From Candidatus Omnitrophota bacterium (GTDB lineage: Bacteria > Omnitrophota > Gorgyraeia > Zapsychrales > Zapsychraceae): a stretch of DNA of 20,072 nt. The stretch covers positions 1 through 20,072 of the forward strand of contig JAKQLT010000204.1 in NCBI GenBank assembly GCA_029567025.1, read 5' to 3'. Both the position numbers and the translations under genes were made by a program. The notes beneath the pieces were generated by a model, which saw only the letters and a program-made list of their open reading frames with translations, was not told where the DNA came from and made no database searches. This document shows, one piece after another, positions 15,048-20,072 of the stretch (position 1 is its first letter; every line of letters starts with the position of its first letter).

Positions 15048-16306
15048 AAGTTTGTCCTTTTTGAAATTATTTTTGCCGGAACGCCAACAGCCACAGCATA
15101 ATCCGGAACATTTTTATTTCTTGTCACCACGCTACCGGCTCCCGTAACAGCTTTTTTACCAATCGATATAGGAGCAACTAAAATTGAATCGGAACCCACA
15201 AAAGCATGATCCCCAATTTTCGTAAAATTTTTTTTCTTCCCATCAAAATTCGCCGTCACAACTCCCGCGCCGATATTCGCATTCTTACCCACAGTCGCAT
15301 CGCCTAAATAACTGAAATGTTTCATAAAAACACCACTACCTAATTTTGAAGCGTTCACTTCTGTAAAATTCCCTATCTCCACATTATTCGCGATACGCGT
15401 TCCTGGACGAAATCGCGCGCAAGGACCAATCAAACACTTTTTTCCAATCCTAACATTATTCTCAATAAACGTGCATGGACGAATAATCGTATCCTGGCCA
15501 ATTTTCACATCAGAATGAATATAGGTCGTTAAAGGATCAACTATCGTCACGCCTGAAAGCATCAAATCTTTTAAAATGCGCTGACGTAAAACATTTTCCG
15601 CCACAGCTAAATCCATCCGCGTATTAATTCCTAATCCTTCTTGGGCATCACTAACCTTGACTGTCTCAATCCGCATTCTTTTATTATAAAAGAGCTCTAT
15701 AAGATCTGTAAGATAAAATTCTTTCTTCTTGTTATTTAACCGAACTTGTTTAAGGGTCTTAAACAATTCTTTGGCCTGCATACAATACACGCCCACATTG
15801 ATTTCTGCAACATCTTTTTCAAAACCAATGGCGTCTTTTTCCTCACGAATCGCATAGACTTTTTGATTATCCCCGCGTAAAACTCGGCCATAACCTTTAG
15901 GCTCATGAACAACGGCTGTTAAAAAAGTACAAACGGCTTTAGTCCGTCTATGTCTTTCAATGATTTTCTTCAAAGTGGCTTTCTGTAACAAAGGCGCATC
16001 ACCGCTTAATATTAAGATATCGCCGTAATAAAATTGAAAATGTTTTTCTACCGACTTAATAGCATCCGCTGTCCCTAAAAGTTTTTCTTGTCTAACCACG
16101 ATACAATCGTCTGATAAAATTTTCTTTACTTCATCATATTGATGCCCCAAAACAACATAAATTTTCAAAGAACCAATAGCTTTTGCTAAATCTAAAACAT
16201 ACGAAAGAATTGGCTTGCCACAAACCTTATGAAGGACTTTAGGCAGTTGCGATTTCATCCGCGTGCCTTTTCCCGCCGCTAAAATAATTGTCCTCATATT
16301 TTTCAT
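15044..16306 (-). CDS. glmU: Bifunctional GlmU: glucosamine-1-phosphate acetyltransferase / GlcNAc-1-phosphate uridylyltransferase
   Basis: Makes UDP-GlcNAc, precursor of both peptidoglycan and the lipid A made by the lpx genes of this window. The N-terminal pyrophosphorylase has LAAGKGTRMKSQLPKVLHK (9-27), the sugar-nucleotide loop GYGRVLRGD, and EINVGVYCM. From about residue 250 a left-handed beta-helix carries the acetyltransferase, with KHFSYLGDA (His330, equivalent to E. coli His363), NIGAGVVTANFDG and FVGSDSILVAP. At 420 residues it is shorter than E. coli GlmU (456) because the C-terminal tail is reduced, but the active-site segments are present. GGTAAGAG precedes the first ATG; a second ATG is three codons in. 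Confidence 0.95.
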   Translation of the reverse strand: MKNMRTIILAAGKGTRMKSQLPKVLHKVCGKPILSYVLDLAKAIGSLKIYVVLGHQYDEVKKILSDDCIVVRQEKLLGTADAIKSVEKHFQFYYGDILILSGDAPLLQKATLKKIIERHRRTKAVCTFLTAVVHEPKGYGRVLRGDNQKVYAIREEKDAIGFEKDVAEINVGVYCMQAKELFKTLKQVRLNNKKKEFYLTDLIELFYNKRMRIETVKVSDAQEGLGINTRMDLAVAENVLRQRILKDLMLSGVTIVDPLTTYIHSDVKIGQDTIIRPCTFIENNVRIGKKCLIGPCARFRPGTRIANNVEIGNFTEVNASKLGSGVFMKHFSYLGDATVGKNANIGAGVVTANFDGKKKNFTKIGDHAFVGSDSILVAPISIGKKAVTGAGSVVTRNKNVPDYAVAVGVPAKIISKRTNL

Positions 16307-16311
16307 AACTC

Positions 16312-16638
16312 TTACCGATATTGCAAAACCTTCACATGCTCCAATGTCACTAATCCTTCTTTTATGATTTCATCCAAAAAAGGAATAATTTTATTAATAT
16401 TCTCCTCACTGTCAATAATTTCAATGATGATCGGCAAATTTTCTGATAACCGTAATAATTTAGCGCTATGCATACGCTTATCAGAACCGAATCCCAAAAT
16501 CCCACGAGTAACCGTAACGCCAGAAAGATTTAATTCTTTAGCCTTTAAAACAATATGCTCATAAATTGTCTTGCCTTTATAAATATCTGTTTCGCCGATA
16601 AAAACCCGTAAACTCATCCCTTCGGTCGATATTTTCAT
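16312..16638 (-). CDS. DUF190 family PII-like protein, paired with CrcB
   Basis: 108 residues from the ATG at 16636-16638, chosen because GGGAGG lies 7 bases upstream; an ATG at 16657-16659 overlaps the crcB stop (TAATG) and would add seven residues. The sequence SLRVFIGETDIYKGKTIYEHIV and GVTVTRGILGFG (40-51) are typical of DUF190, a small ferredoxin-like family with a PII-type trimer fold. DUF190 genes often sit beside crcB, so a regulatory or accessory role in fluoride export is plausible, but no biochemical function is established to my knowledge. It probably shares the fluoride-responsive transcript. Confidence 0.9.
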   Translation of the reverse strand: MKISTEGMSLRVFIGETDIYKGKTIYEHIVLKAKELNLSGVTVTRGILGFGSDKRMHSAKLLRLSENLPIIIEIIDSEENINKIIPFLDEIIKEGLVTLEHVKVLQYR

Positions 16639-16658
16639 GTATTGCCTCCCTGTTTTCA

Positions 16659-17054
16659 TTATAAAACATCAAGGATCAATCGTATAAAAAAACGCGCGAT
16701 AAAGACACCTAAAAAGACAGCAACACAAGATAACATATTGGTGGCTAAAATATTTAAAACAGCGACCTTAAATTCTCCATCTTTTATCAAATTCATTGTT
16801 TCAAGCGCAAAAGTGGAAAATGTCGTATATCCACCTAAAATCCCTATAAAAATAAACATTCTCATAGGAGAAGATATATTGATTCTTTCAAAGAGCCCCC
16901 ACAAAAATCCAATAATCAAACATCCTGTGGCATTAACAATAAAAGTTCCTATGGGAAAAATCCCTTGCGACCAACGATAATCAAAGCCTGAAATAATATA
17001 ACGAAAAACCGTCCCAACCGCCCCGCCAAACGCTATAAATAATATTTTTGCCAT
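16659..17054 (-). CDS. crcB: Fluoride channel CrcB/FluC
   Basis: Dual-topology dimeric fluoride channel that lets fluoride leave the cytoplasm. From the ATG at 17052-17054 it is 131 residues with four membrane spans. Signature elements are FGGAVGTVFRY (9-19), the pore Asn41 in FIVNATGCLIIG, and GGYTTFSTFALE (74-85) with the phenylalanine-box and central sodium-site segment TTFSTF. An upstream ATG at 17076-17078 is in frame but has no ribosome binding site and lies in the loop of the riboswitch switching hairpin, so it is unlikely; AAGGGAG lies 10 bases before the chosen start. A single full-length copy with both conserved halves suggests a homodimer. Confidence 0.95.
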   Translation of the reverse strand: MAKILFIAFGGAVGTVFRYIISGFDYRWSQGIFPIGTFIVNATGCLIIGFLWGLFERINISSPMRMFIFIGILGGYTTFSTFALETMNLIKDGEFKVAVLNILATNMLSCVAVFLGVFIARFFIRLILDVL

Positions 17055-17125
17055 AATTGAAAAACTCCCTTTTATCATTAGGAGTTATTAGCGCAACGGC
17101 GGTTAAAGGCGAACTCCATCACCTA
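17055..17125 (-). promoter_or_regulatory. Fluoride riboswitch (crcB motif) with translational expression platform
   Basis: Immediately upstream of crcB the minus strand reads GGTGATGGAGTTCGCC (17108-17123), then AACCGCC GTTGCGC (17091-17104) and TAATAACTCCTA (17079-17090). This matches the crcB/fluoride RNA motif: the GGYG/CGCC stem with its ATGG-containing loop, a short CGC/GCG hairpin, and a pseudoknot between GGAGTT (17112-17117) and AACTCC (17081-17086). The same AACTCC can instead pair with a second GGAGTT at 17063-17068 that overlaps the crcB Shine-Dalgarno AAGGGAG (17065-17071). Fluoride binding should therefore free the ribosome binding site and turn crcB on. The motif match is visible; the switch mechanism is inferred from base pairing. 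Confidence 0.9.
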
Positions 17126-17157
17126 TTTCTTACAATTTCTTATTTCTCAAAAATCTA

Positions 17158-17228
17158 CTGCCCAGCCAGGGTTCGAACCTGGACAACGAGATCCAAATTC
17201 TCGGGTGCTACCATTACACCACCGGGCA
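17158..17228 (-). tRNA. trnQ: tRNA-Gln (anticodon TTG)
   Basis: 71 bases fold as a cloverleaf: acceptor TGCCCGG/CTGGGCA (one G-T pair), D-loop GGTGTAATGGTAGCAC, anticodon stem CGAGA/TCTCG around the loop ATTTGGA giving anticodon TTG, and T-arm CCAGG-TTCGAAC-CCTGG. G is the discriminator base and CCA is not encoded. The gene lies between spoVG and the fluoride riboswitch with only about 32 bases to the aptamer, so crcB may be co-transcribed with it. Confidence 0.97.
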
Positions 17229-17292
17229 ATTAAAAAATCTATGAAAATGAAAATACGGCATATCAATCGCAATACTACTTTAAAGAAGATTT

Positions 17293-17688
17293 TTATTTGG
17301 AAGTTAATTGGGACTGTTGTTTGTGAACTTCCTGCTTATAAGCTTCCAAAACCTTCGTCTGCAAATAATCGCGGAATTGTTGCGTAATCGGATGCGCAAT
17401 ATCACGATGTTCTGCTTTAGCGTCAACATCTTTTTCTAAAACATCTTTTTCATCTAAAATCTTACCGCAATGATTACAAAATTTTGAGCCAATTTCATTC
17501 TTAAAACCGCATTTCGAACAGGATAATTTCATTTTTCGTGAAGGCATCGCAATAAAAAATCCTTCCGCACCTTCAATAACCTTAATATTTCTCACGACAA
17601 AACACTCATCAAAAGTTACCGTCGTATAAGCCTTAAGTTTCTTATCCAATCCTTCTTTTAAAAAGACCCGAATTTCTGTAATTTGCAT
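17293..17688 (-). CDS. spoVG: SpoVG family RNA/DNA-binding regulator with an inserted zinc ribbon
   Basis: The 131-residue protein begins and ends as SpoVG: MQITEIRVFL, LKAYTTVTFDECFVVRNIKVIEG (18-40), GFFIAMPSRK (43-52), then HRDIAHPITQQFRDYLQ (94-110). SpoVG binds nucleic acid and affects septation and sporulation in Firmicutes, and is also found in non-sporulating phyla. Ordinary SpoVG has only about half a dozen residues between the MPS motif and RDIAHPI; here about 40 residues intervene and contain CSKC-x10-CNHC (Cys57, 60, 71, 74), a zinc-ribbon knuckle pair, plus an acidic Asp/Glu/Lys linker. AAGGAG lies 9 bases before the ATG. It follows ispE by 15 bases, the Bacillus-like position. 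The effect of the insertion is unknown. Confidence 0.92.
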   Translation of the reverse strand: MQITEIRVFLKEGLDKKLKAYTTVTFDECFVVRNIKVIEGAEGFFIAMPSRKMKLSCSKCGFKNEIGSKFCNHCGKILDEKDVLEKDVDAKAEHRDIAHPITQQFRDYLQTKVLEAYKQEVHKQQSQLTSK

Positions 17689-17703
17689 ACAACATGCTCC
17701 TTT

Positions 17704-18561
17704 TTAGAGCGTCTCAACGACAAAAACCTGCGCATAATTTTTAACCAATATTTGTCGTATCTTTTGCGCGGCGGCTTTGGTCCGAGTTAACCCATAAACA
17801 CAAGGGCCACTCCCAGAAACCATAACTCCATAAGCTCCTAATGACCTCATTTTTTGCTTTAATCTCAATAGTTGCGGGCACATAGCTAAAACAACATCCT
17901 CGAGGTCATTAACTAACAACGGCCCGACAGCTGACATATCATTTTTTCGCAAATTACGGATGAGAATACTAACATCATCCTTTTTATTTGTCAACTTCAA
18001 TTTAAGGCCGCCGTAAACTTTTCCAGCTAAAAGTTTTATTTTAGGCACGACTAAAATATGCCATAATTTATTATTAATATTAATTTTCTTTATTTTATCT
18101 CCCCGCTCTGTTCCAAGAGCCCAAGAGGATTGATAAAGAAAAAACGCCACATCGCTTCCTATTTGAGAAGCGTAAGAAAAAAGCTTTTTATGAGAAATAT
18201 TCAATTTCCAAAGCTTCGAAAGAGCCAAAAGAGCTGTTGCCGCGTTACTGGAACCGCCCGCTAATCCCGCGGCCACAGGAATTCTTTTTTTAATATAAAT
18301 CTCAACACCTTCTTTAATAGAAAAATCATTTCTCAAAACACGCGCAACTTTATAAACTAAATTTTTTGGTCCTTTAGGAACCTGAGGATGAGAACAAAGA
18401 ATTCTAATTTTTCCATCTTGACGAGATCGAAAAGTCATATCATCACAAAGATTCACGCGCTCAAAAAGAGTGATAATATCGTGAAATCCATCAGGCCTTT
18501 TACAACGAACTTTTAAGTAAAGATTAACTTTGGCAGGAGATTTAACAGTGAGCTGATTCAT
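17704..18561 (-). CDS. ispE: 4-diphosphocytidyl-2-C-methyl-D-erythritol kinase IspE
   Basis: GHMP kinase that phosphorylates CDP-methylerythritol in the MEP pathway to isoprenoids, needed for undecaprenyl-phosphate among others. The 285 residues are full length: SPAKVNLYLKV (8-18) with Lys11, RPDGFHDI (22-29), the ATP loop PVAAGLAGGSSNAA (95-108), GSDVAFFL (135-142) with catalytic Asp137, and the C-terminal VMVSGSGPCVYGL motif. The start codon ATG has no clear Shine-Dalgarno. It heads the ispE-spoVG-glmU-prs-rplY-pth order that is also found in Bacillus. Confidence 0.96.
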   Translation of the reverse strand: MNQLTVKSPAKVNLYLKVRCKRPDGFHDIITLFERVNLCDDMTFRSRQDGKIRILCSHPQVPKGPKNLVYKVARVLRNDFSIKEGVEIYIKKRIPVAAGLAGGSSNAATALLALSKLWKLNISHKKLFSYASQIGSDVAFFLYQSSWALGTERGDKIKKININNKLWHILVVPKIKLLAGKVYGGLKLKLTNKKDDVSILIRNLRKNDMSAVGPLLVNDLEDVVLAMCPQLLRLKQKMRSLGAYGVMVSGSGPCVYGLTRTKAAAQKIRQILVKNYAQVFVVETL

Positions 18562-18636
18562 CTTGAAAAATAAAATATTAAAAAAATAACTCTACGCTTA
18601 AAAAATCACTAAAATAAAATATCAAAAACCTTTTTC

Positions 18637-19698
18637 TTACCGGCTGGCCTGAACATTTTTTGCACGGTCAATCTTATTTTTTATTTCTTCTTGTTCCGGC
18701 CAAAGGGCTAAAGAAGACTCCCAGTAAGCAATCGCATCATCCATTTTGTTTAATTTCACGCAAACATCACCCAAATGATTATAAATAACAGGGTCCTTTA
18801 ATATTTGATCCGCTTCTTTCAAAAATTTTAACGCCTCTTCATATCGGCCTTTTTTATAAAAAGCCCATCCTAAACTATCTAAATAAGCGCCATTCATCGG
18901 GCTAATTTCCAAAGCCTTTTCGATTAAAATAATGGCCTCATCCAGATTAATATTATTCTCAGCATAAAGATATCCCAGAGTATTTAAACTCGCGTCATGC
19001 GACGGATTAATTTCAATCGCTTTTTCTAAAGCCATAATAGCTTTATCTCGATCCGCCACTTCCAAATATAAAGACCCCAATAAATACAAAACGTCCACAT
19101 TGCCCGGGTCTATTTCTAAAATACGTTCAAACTGCTGAATGGCTTGATTATATTTTCTTTGCGAATAATAAAGCTGGCCTAAATATCCATAAATTTCAAT
19201 ATTTTCTGGATTATCTTGAGAGAAAGATTTTAAAATATATTCATATTCTTCTGCCGCCTCATTATATCTTTCCAGACTCGAATAAATAAGCGCTAATAAA
19301 TAATGCGATTGTATTTCCTCGGGATTATATTGCTGAACCAATTTTAATTCATCGATGGCACGCCCCAAAAGATTCAGCCGCGCATAAATCGTCCCTAATC
19401 GCAAATGAATGATATAACTACGCTCATCAAATTGAGCGGCTTGTTGATATTCTAAAAGCGCTCGCTTTGTCTCGCCTTTTAAATCATAAATATAACCCAT
19501 CGTATAATGCGATAAACTTTTAGCCGACGTAATTTTGTCAAAATAGACAAAGGCGTGGCCGTAACGCGTGTTAAGAACAAACACGATTACAATCACGCCT
19601 AACGATAAAACAGTCTTTAACGTTCTACAAAATCGCATAGAAACCTTAATCCCAAAATACATTTTTTTAGCATTTCTTTTAGGATAAATCATCCGCAT
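18637..19698 (-). CDS. Exported tetratricopeptide repeat protein
   Basis: From the first ATG the protein has 353 residues. A hydrophobic segment (about 29-42, SLGVIVIVFVLN) follows basic residues and acts as signal peptide or membrane anchor. The rest is about eight consecutive TPR units with the Trp/Leu-Gly-Tyr-Ala-Ala-Pro pattern, for example LGTIYARLNLLGRAIDELKL, YLGQLYYSQRKYNQAIQQFE and LGWAFYKKGRYEEALKFLKE. The start is uncertain: Met21 (19636-19638), preceded by AAGG, gives a classic signal peptide beginning MRFCRTLKTVLSLG, while the outer ATGs have no ribosome binding site. TPR proteins of this kind scaffold periplasmic complexes; no specific partner can be named. It ends 75 bases before ispE. 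Confidence 0.85.
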   Translation of the reverse strand: MRMIYPKRNAKKMYFGIKVSMRFCRTLKTVLSLGVIVIVFVLNTRYGHAFVYFDKITSAKSLSHYTMGYIYDLKGETKRALLEYQQAAQFDERSYIIHLRLGTIYARLNLLGRAIDELKLVQQYNPEEIQSHYLLALIYSSLERYNEAAEEYEYILKSFSQDNPENIEIYGYLGQLYYSQRKYNQAIQQFERILEIDPGNVDVLYLLGSLYLEVADRDKAIMALEKAIEINPSHDASLNTLGYLYAENNINLDEAIILIEKALEISPMNGAYLDSLGWAFYKKGRYEEALKFLKEADQILKDPVIYNHLGDVCVKLNKMDDAIAYWESSLALWPEQEEIKNKIDRAKNVQASR

Positions 19699-19735
19699 AA
19701 TAAAAAACGCTAAAAAATCTTTCTTGGAATAATGA

Positions 19736-19837
19736 TTATTTGGTTAATCTTTTCTTAAGATGACGTAAAGATTTACGCATTTTTTTACGTTTATGCGTTC
19801 TAATCTTTCGTCGTTTTCTTTTTTTTCCGCAGGGCAT
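19736..19837 (-). CDS. 33-residue basic AURKAIP1/COX24-domain protein (mS38/bS22-like small-subunit protein)
   Basis: ATG at 19835-19837 to TAA at 19736-19738, preceded by AGAGGTGACAA, a good ribosome binding site. The product begins MPCGKKRKRRKIRTHKRKKM, and more than half of its residues are Lys or Arg. It resembles the short AURKAIP1/COX24-domain proteins of Bacteroidetes and other phyla (KKRKRHKMATHKRKKR type), related to mitochondrial mS38 and mycobacterial bS22, which sit in the small ribosomal subunit near helix 44. The family assignment is by recollection of the motif. It lies 24 bases after hisG. Confidence 0.82.
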   Translation of the reverse strand: MPCGKKRKRRKIRTHKRKKMRKSLRHLKKRLTK

Positions 19838-19862
19838 TTGTCACCTCTTTGATAGGTTAATA

Positions 19863-20072
19863 TTAATAAATCAATTTGTTCAACGAATATTCTATAATCC
19901 CTTGCGCGCCAACATCTTTTAACTTCGGGATTAAAATCCGCACAGTTCCTTCATCAATAACAGTCTCAACAGCATTCCATCCTTTTTGGCTTAAAGGCGA
20001 TACCGTCGGATTTTTAACAGCCGTTAATAATTCTAACACTTTTTTTAGATCCTTTTCCTGCACGTTCATTTT
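19863..20072 (-). CDS. hisG: ATP phosphoribosyltransferase HisG, C-terminal fragment (gene continues past the right edge)
   Basis: Frame open from the window edge to TAA at 19863-19865, 70 residues. The segment AVKNPTVSPLSQKGWNAVET and the ending KLKDVGAQGIIEYSLNKLIY match the end of HisG with a PII-like C-terminal regulatory domain (family pattern MKSPTVSPL...W.AVE...LK..GA.GI), the histidine-binding feedback domain of the long form. HisG condenses ATP and PRPP in the first step of histidine synthesis. The Met at 20067-20069 is most likely internal, since the family has a Met-Asn-Val segment at this point and a codon upstream stays open. Confidence 0.88.
   Translation of the reverse strand, partial: KMNVQEKDLKKVLELLTAVKNPTVSPLSQKGWNAVETVIDEGTVRILIPKLKDVGAQGIIEYSLNKLIY

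Noticed and set aside
14791..15147. 118-codon plus-strand open frame
   Set aside because: Antisense to the prs start and glmU end, both well-supported genes.
1..20072. CRISPR array, insertion sequence, prophage or toxin-antitoxin pair
   Set aside because: No regularly spaced repeats, terminal inverted repeats, transposase or integrase motifs were seen; the window is almost fully packed with conserved co-directional genes.

Overview
The window is a dense, entirely minus-strand housekeeping segment of an AT-rich Gram-negative (diderm) bacterium. Outer-membrane assembly (BamA, Skp/OmpH) and lipid A synthesis (LpxA, LpxC, LpxD, LpxI) show the diderm envelope. The LpxC-FabZ fusion, use of LpxI, a SpoVG protein and an mS38/bS22-like mini ribosomal protein are together more like a deep-branching or PVC-type lineage (Omnitrophota is my best guess, by inference only) than a proteobacterium. 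All 23 protein genes (two cut by the window edges) and the single tRNA gene read right to left, and no stretch of 300 bases lacks a gene.

Reading in the direction of transcription (right to left): the C-terminal end of hisG; a 33-residue basic AURKAIP1/COX24-type protein; an exported TPR protein; ispE; spoVG, here with an internal zinc ribbon; tRNA-Gln(TTG); a fluoride riboswitch followed by crcB/fluC and a DUF190 gene; glmU; prs; rplY (bL25/CTC); pth; rpsF, ssb, rpsR, rplI, dnaB; then, from a consensus sigma-70 promoter overlapping the dnaB stop codon, bamA, skp/ompH, lpxD, lpxC-fabZ, lpxA, lpxI; then a multi-membrane-span protein (possible GT-C glycosyltransferase) and a methyltransferase-glycosyltransferase fusion that runs off the left edge.

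The block ispE-spoVG-glmU-prs-rplY-pth keeps the order known from Bacillus, and rpsF-ssb-rpsR-rplI-dnaB is the common ribosomal/replication cluster. The tRNA plus riboswitch-crcB-DUF190 fluoride module sits between spoVG and glmU. The left block links insertion of outer-membrane proteins (BamA, Skp) to the acyl-transfer, deacetylation and pyrophosphatase steps of lipid A, with FabZ balancing acyl chains between fatty acid and lipid A synthesis.

I see no mobile element, CRISPR array, phage gene or clearly novel multi-gene system. The points most worth a second look are the zinc-ribbon SpoVG, the fluoride riboswitch with a readable translational switch, an amber codon that cuts a TPR-like helix in the membrane protein, and the unannotated 33-residue ribosomal-type protein.
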